This document shows, one piece after another, positions 49,612-58,416 of a stretch of 64,000 nt of DNA (position 1 is the stretch's first letter; the number at the start of each line of letters is the position of its first letter). The stretch lies in NCBI RefSeq assembly GCF_900221005.1, contig NZ_OBQI01000006.1:62001-126000 (forward strand), written 5' to 3'. A program made the position numbers and the translations under genes. The notes below the pieces were generated by a model. The model had not been told where the DNA came from. It worked only from the letters and a program-made list of their open reading frames with translations, and searched no databases. The stretch is from Blastococcus aggregatus (GTDB lineage: Bacteria > Actinomycetota > Actinomycetes > Mycobacteriales > Geodermatophilaceae).

Positions 49612-49803
49612 CGCTCGCTCCTCGCCGTTCGCCGCACCGGCCGGGGTCACCGGCTCCGCGCGGAGGTGGACGTCTGCTCGGCGCCGGGGTGTGGCGCCGC
49701 TCACACATCCTGCCACGGGTCGGTGCGGCGGCCTACGAAGTCGCGGCCCTCAGCAGCCGATCGCCGCGGGTTCGCCGGGTCCCGTGTCGCCCGGACGGGT
49801 GGA
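49612..49803 (-). other. E1-alpha upstream region
   Basis: 192 bp between the DUF3253 gene stop and the E1-alpha start. I see no operator palindrome or riboswitch, and apart from the purine-rich ribosome site near 49617-49623 no signal I can support. Confidence 0.4.
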
Positions 49804-50091
49804 TCATCCCTCCGGGCGCCGGATCCGGACCGGCCCGCGGGCGGTGGCGACGTCGACGACCACCCCGCCCTGGGTGACCTCGACCTGCCCCGCGGCCGCC
49901 AGGCGTCCGGCCGCGGCGCGGGCTGCGGGCATGAGCTCGCGCCACTCCGCCGGATCCACCCGGCGGGCCGCCTCCGAGGGGCAGATCGTGGTGCCCGGGC
50001 GCCGCAGGTCGAGCAGCTCGCCGATCGCCTGCTCCAGCCGCGCGCCGCCGTCCACGGCTCGAGCCTGCGCGGCCGGCGGCCCGACCGCCAC
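49804..50091 (-). CDS. DUF3253 protein
   Basis: 95 residues. It has the DUF3253 pattern: LEQAIGELLDLRRPGTTICPSEAARRV (winged-helix-like with the conserved ICPSEAAR), WRELMPAARAAAGRLAAAGQVEVTQGG and a final RGPVRIR strand. The fold resembles a small wHTH domain and the function is unknown. It is divergent from the TIMP-like gene with 47 bp between starts. Confidence 0.85.
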   Translation of the reverse strand: MAVGPPAAQARAVDGGARLEQAIGELLDLRRPGTTICPSEAARRVDPAEWRELMPAARAAAGRLAAAGQVEVTQGGVVVDVATARGPVRIRRPEG

Positions 50092-50138
50092 CCGCCGGGT
50101 ACTGGCGCCCGCGCGCGGCGCAGGGCACGCTGCGCCCC

Positions 50139-50771
50139 GTGCGCCGTCCCGCCGTGGTCCTGCTGCTCGGTGCGCTGCTGGGCGCGGTCGGCATCTGGGT
50201 GGCCGCTCCCGCCCAGGCCTGCGACTGCTCCACGGGGACGACGGCGGAGAGCGCCGAGTGGGCCGACGCGGTGTTCACCGGCCGGCTGGTCGACAGCCGG
50301 AAGGGCCCGCCCGGGCGCTGGGGCAACGTCCCCACGGTCCTCGTGTTCGCCGTCGACACGGTGGTGAAAGGTGACGTGCTGGAGCGGCAGGAGATCGTCA
50401 CGTCGTCGGACTCGGGGAGCTGCGGGGTGTTCCTGTCCGGGAGCGGCCCGTTCGCCGTCTTCGGCACCCGCGCCGATGACGTCAGCGGGCTGTTCACCCT
50501 CGAGCCCGACCAGTTCGCCATCAACCAGTGCGACGGCACCGGCGCCCTCACCCCGGCGCTCCAGGCGCAGCTGGACGCGCTCCCCGGGACGCTGCCCGGG
50601 ACCGGCCCGGCCTCGGCGCCGACGGACGTGTCCGACGACCGCACCGGACCGGTGCTCGCCGGGGCCGTCGGGCTCGCCGCCCTGGGTGCGGCCGCGGTGC
50701 TCGTCCTGCGCCGGCGCCGGGTCCCGGTTCCGCGGACGGAGAACGCGATCGACGCCTCCGGGCCTCCGTGA
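50139..50771 (+). CDS. Exported, TIMP/netrin-like C-terminally anchored protein
   Basis: 210 residues. The signal peptide ends VAAPAQA, so the mature chain begins with Cys (CDCST), as in tissue-inhibitor-of-metalloproteinase-like folds, and has further Cys in SGSCGVFLSG and NQCDGTG. The beta-barrel segment AEWADAVFTGRLVD...VFAVDTVVKGDV is typical of bacterial netrin/TIMP-like proteins. A membrane helix (VLAGAVGLAALGAAAVLVL) followed by RRRR anchors the C-terminus. Ligand or protease target unknown. Confidence 0.75.
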   Translation: MRRPAVVLLLGALLGAVGIWVAAPAQACDCSTGTTAESAEWADAVFTGRLVDSRKGPPGRWGNVPTVLVFAVDTVVKGDVLERQEIVTSSDSGSCGVFLSGSGPFAVFGTRADDVSGLFTLEPDQFAINQCDGTGALTPALQAQLDALPGTLPGTGPASAPTDVSDDRTGPVLAGAVGLAALGAAAVLVLRRRRVPVPRTENAIDASGPP

Positions 50772-50783
50772 CACAGTCCGCGG

Positions 50784-51407
50784 ATGCAGGAGATCACCAG
50801 CGAGGCCCAGCTCCGCGCCCTGCTCGGCGAGCCGGTGCCCGCCGCGCTGGCGAAGGAGCGGACGGCGCTGGCCGACGTCGACCGGGAGTGGCTGGCGGCC
50901 TCCCCGTTCTGCCTGATCGCGACCAGCGGTGCCGACGGCAGCTGCGACGTCTCCCCCAAGGGTGATCCGCCCGGGTTCGTGCTGGTCCTCGACGACCGGA
51001 CGATCGCGATCCCCGAGCGGGCGGGCAACCGCCGGGCCGACGGCTACCGCAACATCCTGGCCAACCCGCACGTCGGGCTGATCCACCTGCTGCCCGGCCG
51101 GACCGACACGCTGCGGATCAACGGCCGCGCCCGCCTGGTGACCGATGCGGACCTGCTCGACCGGATGGTGGTGAAGGGGCACCGGCCGGTGCTGGCGGTG
51201 GTGGTCGAGATCGAGCAGGTCTTCTCCCACTGCGGCAAGGCGTTCCTGCGCTCGCAGCTCTGGGACGCCGGGAGCTGGGCGCCCGAGGCGGTCCCCTCGC
51301 GGGCACGGATCGCGCACGCGCTGGAGCGCAGGCACGAGCCGCTGGAGGAGCTGGAGCGCTACTACTCCCCCGAGACCTACGCCGCCGGCCTCTACCCGAC
51401 CGCCTGA
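50784..51407 (+). CDS. Pyridoxamine-phosphate-oxidase-fold flavoprotein (MSMEG_1061 type)
   Basis: 207 residues with the split-barrel FMN fold: FCLIATSGADGSCDVSPKGDPPGFVLVLDDRTIAIPERAGNRRADGYRNILANPHVGLIHLLPG, matching the actinobacterial MSMEG_1061 PPOX family. It ends with SHCGKAFLRSQLW and ERYY. Such proteins are F420- or FMN-linked oxidoreductases of unknown substrate. The gene is 12 bp after the TIMP-like gene and convergent (4 bp apart) with the serine hydrolase. Confidence 0.88.
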   Translation: MQEITSEAQLRALLGEPVPAALAKERTALADVDREWLAASPFCLIATSGADGSCDVSPKGDPPGFVLVLDDRTIAIPERAGNRRADGYRNILANPHVGLIHLLPGRTDTLRINGRARLVTDADLLDRMVVKGHRPVLAVVVEIEQVFSHCGKAFLRSQLWDAGSWAPEAVPSRARIAHALERRHEPLEELERYYSPETYAAGLYPTA

Positions 51408-51411
51408 CCGG

Positions 51412-52734
51412 TCAGGGGCGCCAGCCGGCCTCGTCGACGCCGCCGGGCACGGGCGCGGCGGGGTCGTAGGGCGTGCGGGTGAAGATGAAGGTGCCCAGGT
51501 CGAGGTGGTCCTCGGCGATGCGCAGCGTCTCCCCGGCGTAGTAGCCGTCCAAACCGACCCAGCGGCCGTCTCGCTGCTCGAACCGGCTCGCCCGCCCGCC
51601 GCGCCCGGGCAGCGGCCCCAGGTGCAGCCGCCCGCCGGCGACGGCACGCAGCACCACCGGCGAGACCCCCCAGAACCAGACGCCGAGCGCGGTCAACGGC
51701 ACCGGGGACGGGGACGGGCTCCAGGGCTCGACGATCCGGGGCTCGGCGGCGCGCAGGTCGGACAGCAGCCCGAAGACGACCGGATCGACGCCGGCGGTCG
51801 CGTTGGCCAGCGACACCGCGCCGGTCCGCTCGTCGCGGTCGACGAAGACGCCGGCCAGGAAGCCGGGCATCGAGCCGCCATGGCCGACCAGCGTGCGCCC
51901 GTCCACGCGCATCACCTGCAGGCCCAGGCCGTAGGCCGACCAGCCCGGCGCCGAGGAGTCGACGCCCGCGGGCTCGGTCATCTCCTCGAGCGTCGCCGGG
52001 TCCAACACGTCGGCGGTGTCACCGAGCAGGAAGGCGGCGAACCGGCCGAGGTCGGCCAGGGTCGCCCACAGCTGGCCGGCGGCCGCCATGACCCCGGCGT
52101 GGTGCTCCGGCTCGGGCAGGACGACGTCGGCCCACGGGTGCACGGCCTGCCCCTGCGCGGCCGCCCCCGACGGGCGCGGCGTGGTCCGGGACATCCCCAG
52201 GGGGCTGAGCACCCCGGTGCGCACCGCGTCCTCCCACGAGCTGCCGCGCTGTCGCGCCACGAGCTCGCCGAGCAGGCCGAAGCCGAGGTTCGAGTAGTGG
52301 AACCGCCGCGCGGCGCCGAGGACGACGTGGTCGTCCGCCAGGCCGAGGTCGGCCAGCGACCCACCCGGCACGCGCTCCCACCAGCCGCCCGGGCTCTCGG
52401 CCGAGGCGCCGGCGAGGTGCGAGAGCACCTGCCCGACGGTGCGCTCGCCGAGCGGCGTGCCCGGCAGGTGCCGCTCGAGCGGGTCGTCGAGGGAGAGCCG
52501 GCCCTCGTCGCGCAGCCGCATCACCAGGACGGCGGTGACGGTCTTGCTGATCGAGCCGAGCCGGTACTGGACGTCGGCGTGCGGCTCGGGCACGTCGCCG
52601 CGGCCGGCCGACCAGGCGAGCCCGCCGTCCCGGACGACGCCGGCGACCAGGCTCGGTGCGCGCCCGTCCGCCTGTGCGCGGGCCACGCGGGCGAGCAGGG
52701 TGCGGGCGGTCGCGGGCAGCACGGGTTCGGGCAT
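51412..52734 (-). CDS. Serine beta-lactamase-fold hydrolase (class C / PBP4-like)
   Basis: 440 residues. The active-site SxxK is at Ser61-Lys64 (GSISKT), YSN begins at Tyr147 and HGG lies in LVGHGGSMPG, giving the class C/EstB/PBP-like triad. No signal peptide is seen, so it is cytosolic and probably an esterase or peptidase, not a resistance enzyme. A C-terminal lipocalin-like domain ends the protein. The ATG is chosen because TACGGT lies 7 nt upstream (leaderless); an in-frame GTG at 52743 would fall inside that hexamer. Confidence 0.85.
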   Translation of the reverse strand: MPEPVLPATARTLLARVARAQADGRAPSLVAGVVRDGGLAWSAGRGDVPEPHADVQYRLGSISKTVTAVLVMRLRDEGRLSLDDPLERHLPGTPLGERTVGQVLSHLAGASAESPGGWWERVPGGSLADLGLADDHVVLGAARRFHYSNLGFGLLGELVARQRGSSWEDAVRTGVLSPLGMSRTTPRPSGAAAQGQAVHPWADVVLPEPEHHAGVMAAAGQLWATLADLGRFAAFLLGDTADVLDPATLEEMTEPAGVDSSAPGWSAYGLGLQVMRVDGRTLVGHGGSMPGFLAGVFVDRDERTGAVSLANATAGVDPVVFGLLSDLRAAEPRIVEPWSPSPSPVPLTALGVWFWGVSPVVLRAVAGGRLHLGPLPGRGGRASRFEQRDGRWVGLDGYYAGETLRIAEDHLDLGTFIFTRTPYDPAAPVPGGVDEAGWRP

Positions 52735-52769
52735 GACGGGGACCGTAGCGCCGCCGGGATCCCCGCAGG

Positions 52770-53096
52770 TCAGGTGGTGCGGACGGCGTCCTGCGCACCG
52801 AGCGCACCGGTGCGGGTGGCCCAGCGCTCGAACCAGATCGTCACCAGCGGCGGCACCGAGGCGGCCAGCGCGAGCAGCGTGGTGCCGGCCGACCAGCGCA
52901 GCACCCGGGCGGCGACCAGCGTGACCAGCACGTAGGCCACGAAGACGGCACCGTGGATCGGCCCGAAGATCTGCACGCCGACCTCGGAGGTCTCCAGGAT
53001 CCACTTCACGAACATGCCGGCCAGCAGCCCGACCCAGGAGCAGGCCTCGGCGATGGCGACGACGCGGAACGCGGTGGCGACGGTGCGGGGGTTCAT
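52770..53096 (-). CDS. DUF3817 membrane protein
   Basis: 108 residues with three membrane helices. The pattern [24 protein letters not shown] and [24 protein letters not shown] is that of DUF3817 (often fused or paired with transporters). The function is unknown. It lies upstream of the serine hydrolase on the same strand with its own gap of 35 bp. Confidence 0.85.
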   Translation of the reverse strand: MNPRTVATAFRVVAIAEACSWVGLLAGMFVKWILETSEVGVQIFGPIHGAVFVAYVLVTLVAARVLRWSAGTTLLALAASVPPLVTIWFERWATRTGALGAQDAVRTT

Positions 53097-53218
53097 CGGG
53101 GCGGGTCCTCGGGGGTCGGGAGTCGATCGGGGATCGGCGGTCGAGAGCTCAACGGGTGGCTGCGGTCCGGCGTCCCCGCGTGCGGTGTGATCCTCCCGGC
53201 AGTGGCAGGGTCGCCGTC

Positions 53219-53518
53219 GTGCGGGGGCTGGCGCGGCGGGAGTTCTGCCCCGTGCTGCTGCGCCGGATGGCCGACGTCCGCCCCGACCTCGTCGCCGAGG
53301 CGCTGCCCCGGCTCGGCGCGACGCGCGCGGAGGCGCACGCCGCGCACACCCGCTGGCAGGCGGCCGTGGACGACCTGCGGGTCTGGGAGCACGTGCTGGA
53401 CGACGTCGTCGTCCTGCCGGGGGCGCGCAGCGTCGACCCCGGCGGGGTGCGGACGACGTTCGTGTGGGGGCTCCTGCAGCGGGTGGATCAGGCCGCGATG
53501 CGGCGGGCCCCGGCGTAG
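53219..53518 (+). CDS. Hypothetical protein, start uncertain
   Basis: About 99 residues from GTG 53219 (GGCAGGG upstream; GTG 53156 also in frame). Helical, with [61 protein letters not shown]. No family is recognised. Its last 31 bp overlap the end of the convergent NlpC gene. Confidence 0.5.
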
Positions 53519-54588
53519 CCGCCTACGGCGTCCACGGGCGCGACCTTGACGACGTCGCCCGAGGTGGGCGCGTGCACCATCTGACCGTTGCCGATGTAGA
53601 TGCCCACGTGGCTGACCGGGCTGTAGAAGAACACCAGGTCGCCGGGCTGCAGGTCGCCGCGCGCGACGGACCGACCCATCTGCGACTGCATCCGGCTGGA
53701 GTGCGGCAGGTTGATGCCCGCGGCCTTGAAGGCGTACTGGGTCAGGCCGGAGCAGTCGAACGCCTTCGGGCCGCCGGCGGCCCAGACGTAGGGCTTGCCG
53801 CGCTGCGCCATGGCCGTGTCGATGGCGACCTGGGCGGCCTGGCCGTCGGCCACCACCGGTGCGGATGCGGCGGCCAGCGGCTCGGTGCGCTCGCCACGGC
53901 TGGCCCGCTCGGAGCCAGCACTCTCGGACCCGTGCGCAGCGCCCGAGGCGTGCGCGGTGGCTGCCGCAGCCGCCACGGCCCGCTGCTCCTCGGCGCTGAG
54001 CCGGTCGTGGATCGCCCGGTACTCGCCGATCTGCCGCTCGAGCTCGACCTTCTGGCCGGAGACGGCGTCGTACTGGCGCTGCGCCTCGGCGGCGGAGGCC
54101 TGCAGCTCCGCCTGGGCCCGCACGGCCACGGCGTTGGCGTCGGCCGCGACGGTGAGCAGCTCGTTCTGGTGCCCGGCGACCATCTGCAGCGTGGACATGC
54201 GGTTGACGAACTCGTCGGCGGACCCGCTGATCATCAGCGCCTGGAACGAGTTGAGCCCCGAACCGGTGTAGGCGCTACGGGCGACGCCGCGCACGCTCTG
54301 CTGCGCCTCGGCCAGCACGGCCGTGGCCCGCTCCACCTCGACCTGGGCGGCCTGGGCCGCGGCCTGCTGGGCGGCCAGGTTCTCCCGCGCCTCGTTGAAC
54401 TCCTCGGCGAGCGCCTCGAGGTCGTGACCCCGGGCGGCGATCAGCTCGGCCGCCTCGGTGGCGGTCGCCGGGTTCGTGGGGGCCGCCGAGGCGGGCACCG
54501 TCGCGAGCAGGATGCCGGCGGCGCCGGCGAGGGCCACCAGGGCCCGGCGTGCGGTGCGGCCGCGGGGAGCAGACAGGGGGAACGCCAT
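53488..54588 (-). CDS. RipA-like secreted NlpC/P60 peptidoglycan endopeptidase
   Basis: 366 residues. Signal peptide ([21 protein letters not shown]) precedes a long coiled coil (about 40-205) as in RipA, then a polar linker and a C-terminal NlpC/P60 domain with Cys279 ([14 protein letters not shown]), His in [13 protein letters not shown] and a third polar residue in MVHAP. It cleaves cross-link stem peptides during septum splitting; the coiled coil likely keeps it inactive until FtsX-like activation. A repeat resembling an MtrA box lies about 100 bp upstream. Confidence 0.93.
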
Positions 54589-54680
54589 GAGCGGGCGGCT
54601 CTCCGATTCGTTCGGTGGTCCGACGGGCTGTCACCCAGTCGGTGACGGAAAGCCCCGGCGGGCACACAGACCGTAAGGCC

Positions 54681-54696
54681 GTTACCCACCTGTGAC
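54681..54696 (-). promoter_or_regulatory. MtrA-box-like direct repeat upstream of the NlpC/P60 gene
   Basis: Minus strand reads GTCAC-N6-GTAAC (period 11), with the flanks making GTCACAGGTGG followed by GTAACGG. MtrA of actinobacteria binds direct repeats of this type and is known to control rip/NlpC genes. The 307-bp divergent region holds also a GTCACC-N5-GGTGAC hairpin (54630-54646) and no gene. Confidence 0.5.
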
Positions 54697-54886
54697 AACG
54701 GGCGAAATACAACTGTGTGGTTTGCCGAGCCGAGGTCCGGGTACTACGTCCCTCTGGCCTGCAGGAACGTGTGACGGACCCGTCCATCTTTTTCTCGGCT
54801 GTGACCACACGCACCACGGGCACCACGGGGCGCGGCCCGCACCGACGACGCCGTCGGCTGATCGGGCACCCTGGCACCCTCTACCG

Positions 54887-55717
54887 GTGCACTCCTGGAT
54901 CCGGGCCCTCCTCGCAGGCGTGCGACGGCGGCTGCAGGGGCGTGACCTCGCTCTGATCGCCGCGGGTCTCACCTTCTACGCGGGCATCGCCGTGGTGCCG
55001 CTGCTCGTCCTGGCGTTCTCGCTCACCGCCCACCTCACCTCGGCCGACCGCGTGCGCGAGCTCGGCGACCGGCTGGCCGGTCTGCTGCCGCCCGAGCTGG
55101 GCGCGCCGGACGCGGTCGCCCGGCTGGTCGAGGCCGGCGTCGGCATGAGCGTGCTCCAGAGCCTGCTCGCCCTGCTGCCCATGTCGCTGTACGGCGAGGG
55201 GCTGCGCCGGGCACTGCTGCGCTTCAGCCGCCGCGAGGAGGGCATGACCGGCTGGCGCGGCCGGCTGACCGCACTGCCGCTCCTGCTGCTCGCCCCGTTC
55301 CTGCTCTACCCCCTGCTGCTCGCCGTCGACTACATGGCCGAGCTCGCCGAGACCGGGGGCGTGGGCCCGACCGTCGGCCGGATCGCCGTCGGCTTCTACG
55401 CCTGCCTCGCCGCGCTCACCCTCCCGCTGGCGTGGGGCTTCCGGGTCGTCGGCGGCGGCCAGGTGCACTGGCCGGCGCTCGTCTGCGGCGCGCTGTTCAC
55501 GGCGGCCTGTCTGTCGGGCTTCCTGCAGGGGTTCGTGCTCTTCCTGTCCCTCCCCCTGGACCTCGGCGCACCGTTCGGCGGCCTCACCGTGGTGGGCGGG
55601 GTCGTCGCGGTCGGCTTCTGGCTGTGGCTGCTGCACCTGGTGGTGCTCGGCGGCTGGCTGCTCACCGGCTCCCTGGACGACGTGCTCGAACGCCGCCGCG
55701 GGACCGTCGCGGGCTGA
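54887..55717 (+). CDS. YihY/BrkB-family membrane protein
   Basis: 276 residues from GTG 54887 (CACCCT, 6 nt upstream, fits a leaderless start). Six membrane helices with the family start RDLALIAAGLTFYAGIAVVPLLVLAFSLTAHLTS and the later PLAWGFRVVGG and GGVVAVGFWLWLLHLVVLGGW. Formerly mis-annotated as ribonuclease BN; its real function is unknown (possibly a transporter). It is convergent with the helicase-like gene 6 bp downstream. Confidence 0.88.
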   Translation: MHSWIRALLAGVRRRLQGRDLALIAAGLTFYAGIAVVPLLVLAFSLTAHLTSADRVRELGDRLAGLLPPELGAPDAVARLVEAGVGMSVLQSLLALLPMSLYGEGLRRALLRFSRREEGMTGWRGRLTALPLLLLAPFLLYPLLLAVDYMAELAETGGVGPTVGRIAVGFYACLAALTLPLAWGFRVVGGGQVHWPALVCGALFTAACLSGFLQGFVLFLSLPLDLGAPFGGLTVVGGVVAVGFWLWLLHLVVLGGWLLTGSLDDVLERRRGTVAG

Positions 55718-55723
55718 CCGGGC

Positions 55724-57781
55724 TCAGCCCACGGGAGCGGCGGCCAGCTGGACCGGCAGGTCGCCGCGGTGCAGCACGACGAGAGTGCTGACCGCCCGGG
55801 TGAGGACGACGTACAGCCGGTGCAGCCCCCGCGGTTCGGCGGCCACGATCGCCGCCGCGTCGGCCACGACGACGGCGTCGAACTCCAGCCCCTTGGCCAG
55901 GGTCGCGGGCACGACGGCGAGGCGCGCCGGCGGCTCGCCGTCGTCGACGAGGGCCGCGGCGGGGAGGCCGGCGGCGGTCAGCAGGGCGACGACGTCGGCG
56001 ACGGCGTCGTCGGCGCAGACCACGCCGATCGATTCCGGTTCGTCCGCCAGCTCGGCCACCACGGCGGCCAGCGGGCCGGCCAGGTCGGTCACCGACCGCA
56101 CCCGGAGCGATCCGGGCTCGCCGCGCACCGCGGTCGCCGCGGGCAGGCCGGGGGCGATGACCGGCAGCAGCCGGTTGGCGTAGTCGAGCACCTCGGCCGG
56201 CACGCGGTAGCCCCGCGTCAGCGGGCGCACGACGGTGTCGGGCCGGCCCAGCCCGGTGAGGGTCTGCTGCCAGTCGGCCGCCGACCACGGGCTGGTCGCC
56301 TGCGCGAGGTCGCCGAGCACGGTGAGCGACCCGGCCGCCAGCCGGCGGGCGACCGCCCGGCACTGCATCGGGGAGAGGTCCTGCGCCTCGTCGACGACGA
56401 CGTGCCCGAAGCCCGCCGTCCGCTCGAGCAGGCCGGCGGCCTCGTCGACCAGCACCGCGTCGGCCTCGGTCCAGGGCGCCGTGCGGATCGACCGGGGCGG
56501 CACCGGCCAGGACAGCAGCGCCTGCTCGTCGTCGTCCAGGATCCCGCGGGCCGCGCGGGCGAGGAGGGCGGCGTCGGTGAACAGCGCGGCCACGAGCCCG
56601 GCGGCGTCGCGCGCTGGCCAGACCTCGTCGCAGAACGCCCGGACCTCGGCGCTGCGGGCCGCCTTGCGCGTCTCGGCGTCGGTCGGGCTGCCGCCGGCCT
56701 CCTCCTTCTGCCGGCGGGCGTCCGCGGCGAGGAGCATCGCCAGCCGCTCGCGCCCGGCGGCGTAGTGCAGCAGCTGCTGGTCGTCGGCGCCACGGGCGCG
56801 GCGGCGCAGGTCGTCGACGAAGCGCTTGAGCCGCTCCACGGGCACGCGGTAGCGGCGGCCGGCCAGCGGCACCAGCACGTCGTCGGCCGGCTTGCGGATC
56901 TCGCCCCACAGCGCCCGGCGCAGTACCTCGGCCATCCGGACGTCGCCCTTGAGGACGGCCGCCGCCGGGCCGTCGACGACGCGCACCGGCACCCGGCCGG
57001 TGAGGTCGGCGACCGTGGACTGGGCGACGTCGACCTCGCCGAGGGTCGGCAGCACCTGCTCGATGTAGCGCAGGAAGGCGCGGTTCGGCCCGACGACGAG
57101 GACGCCGGTGCGGGCCAGCTGACCGCCGTGCGTGTAGAGCAGGTAGGCGGCGCGGTGCAGCCCGACCGCGGTCTTGCCGGTGCCGGGGGCGCCCTGCACG
57201 CAGATCGACTCGGCCAGCGGGGCGCGCACGATGTCGTCCTGGTCGGGCTGGATGGTCGCCACGATGTCGCGCATCGGGCCGCTGCGGGGTCGCTCGATCT
57301 CGGCGCGGAGGAACTCCCCCGGGCCGTCGTCGCCGGTCCCGAGCCGCTCGTCCTCGTAACCGGTGAGCTCGCCGTCGGAGAAACCGAACCGGCGGCGGCG
57401 CGCGACGCCCTGGGGAGCGACGGCCGTGGCCTGGTAGAACGGCCGGCTCATCGGTGCGCGCCAGTCGATGACCACCGGGTCGCCGGCGTCGTCGCGGACG
57501 TGCCGGCGGCCGATGTGGAAGGTCTCGGGAGCCGGCCCCGTGCTGTCGGTGCGGCCGAAGAACGGCGGGACGCCGGGGTCGGCGGCCAGCAGGCGCAGCC
57601 GCTCGGCGCGGGCCGCGCCGAGCCGCTCGGACGCCCAGGCGTCCACGCCGGCGTCGGTCACGGCGGTGGTGGCCACGCGCATCTGCGCGAGGCACTCCTC
57701 GGCGCGCGCCAGGTGTGCGCGCTCGGCGGCGAGGACGGGGTCGGAGGGGGGATCGGTCTCGGTGGGGGCGACGGGAGACAC
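55724..57781 (-). CDS. HelD/HelR-like RNA polymerase recycling ATPase
   Basis: 685 residues. UvrD-type superfamily 1 fold with Walker A GAPGTGKT (197-204), Walker B VVVDEAQDLSPMQ, and the HelR-type N-terminal block GRRHVRDDAGDPVVIDWRAPMSRPFYQA plus PFFGRTDS. HelD-class proteins clear stalled RNA polymerase; HelR of Streptomyces also protects it from rifamycin. TAACGT 9 nt before the GTG is a near-leaderless promoter. No rifamycin-associated element was found in the upstream 250 bp, so induction by rifamycin is not supported. Confidence 0.88.
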   Translation of the reverse strand: MSPVAPTETDPPSDPVLAAERAHLARAEECLAQMRVATTAVTDAGVDAWASERLGAARAERLRLLAADPGVPPFFGRTDSTGPAPETFHIGRRHVRDDAGDPVVIDWRAPMSRPFYQATAVAPQGVARRRRFGFSDGELTGYEDERLGTGDDGPGEFLRAEIERPRSGPMRDIVATIQPDQDDIVRAPLAESICVQGAPGTGKTAVGLHRAAYLLYTHGGQLARTGVLVVGPNRAFLRYIEQVLPTLGEVDVAQSTVADLTGRVPVRVVDGPAAAVLKGDVRMAEVLRRALWGEIRKPADDVLVPLAGRRYRVPVERLKRFVDDLRRRARGADDQQLLHYAAGRERLAMLLAADARRQKEEAGGSPTDAETRKAARSAEVRAFCDEVWPARDAAGLVAALFTDAALLARAARGILDDDEQALLSWPVPPRSIRTAPWTEADAVLVDEAAGLLERTAGFGHVVVDEAQDLSPMQCRAVARRLAAGSLTVLGDLAQATSPWSAADWQQTLTGLGRPDTVVRPLTRGYRVPAEVLDYANRLLPVIAPGLPAATAVRGEPGSLRVRSVTDLAGPLAAVVAELADEPESIGVVCADDAVADVVALLTAAGLPAAALVDDGEPPARLAVVPATLAKGLEFDAVVVADAAAIVAAEPRGLHRLYVVLTRAVSTLVVLHRGDLPVQLAAAPVG

Positions 57782-57796
57782 GGTCGGAGGACGTTA

Positions 57797-58026
57797 CGCC
57801 GGCGGCGGGGGCCGGTCGAGTGTCTTTGTGCCGTTCCTGTGCGCGCCGAGTGGGGGCCGAAGGCTCCCGCGCAGGCGTGACGGACTCGCTCCACGCCGCC
57901 GGTCATGGCTCCTGGCCGCGGTGTCGTCCGGAGGACGACAGTGTCATGGAACGACAGCGACGCGAGAGCCGCATTCAGCGGTTCCCGCGTCGTCATCGAG
58001 GTCCTCGCTCAGCGAGGAAGAATGGT
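57797..58026. other. Intergenic, no gene supported
   Basis: Between helR and the 59-residue ORF. It contains a helR-like promoter hexamer at its left edge, direct purine-rich stretches and no convincing reading frame, tRNA or terminator by eye. Confidence 0.4.
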
Positions 58027-58206
58027 TCAGCTGTGCGCGCGGAGGATCCGTCCGAGCTTGGCGATGAAGCGGACGCCGTCACCCTGGTAGGCGCCGGCCG
58101 GGGCACGGTCCGCCTGGAAGTAGGACGGGTCGGCGTAGAGCATCGGCGCGAAGCTCATCGGGATGTTGCCGAGCGTGCTGGGCTTGTGAGCGGTGTGCGG
58201 TCCCAT
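58027..58206 (-). CDS. Small hypothetical protein, 59 residues
   Basis: ATG 58206 with AGGAGAG 4-10 nt upstream. It encodes MGPHTAHKPSTLGNIP...QGDGVRFIAKLGRILRAHS; a Gly/Pro-rich N-half with aromatics (MLYADPSYFQAD) and an amphipathic basic C-terminal helix. No family recognised. It has its own AT-richer promoter region with an inverted repeat, which argues for a regulated gene. Confidence 0.6.
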   Translation of the reverse strand: MGPHTAHKPSTLGNIPMSFAPMLYADPSYFQADRAPAGAYQGDGVRFIAKLGRILRAHS

Positions 58207-58416
58207 GACTCTCTCCTGACAGATGTCGGTGGTCGTGATTCGCATCGGCCACGCTTGGTCATTCCTTTAGTAGTTAACGACCAATTTCGGGATTGCATCC
58301 CGTGCATTCCTGAGACGCTGCTCACGCCGCTCCGGAAAAGTGTCCCAAGCCACGCTCTCGGCGTGTCCTGGACCACTTTCTGCACCGTTGCGACCATTCC
58401 GGGTCGGATTCGGTCG
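58207..58416 (-). promoter_or_regulatory. AT-richer promoter region with inverted repeat
   Basis: The stretch upstream of the 59-residue ORF is visibly AT-richer than the genome (TTTAGTAGTTAACGACCAATTT near 58265-58286, quoted partially). A perfect inverted repeat CGGGAT-TGC-ATCCCG (58288-58302) may be an operator. The region separates the acVLRF1 stop from the small ORF. Confidence 0.45.

Noticed and set aside
51412-52734. Antibiotic-resistance beta-lactamase
   Set aside because: No signal peptide and the sequence type matches cytosolic esterase/peptidase members; resistance is not supported.
54589-54800. c-di-AMP (ydaO) riboswitch ahead of the NlpC/P60 gene
   Set aside because: Such riboswitches precede many actinobacterial wall hydrolases, and parts (GACAGC-like) looked similar, but the conserved core and the terminal GTAGGC-like signature are absent by eye.
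57782-58030. Rifamycin-associated element before helR
   Set aside because: No GGGGCTTGC-NN-GCAAGCCCC or near match is visible.
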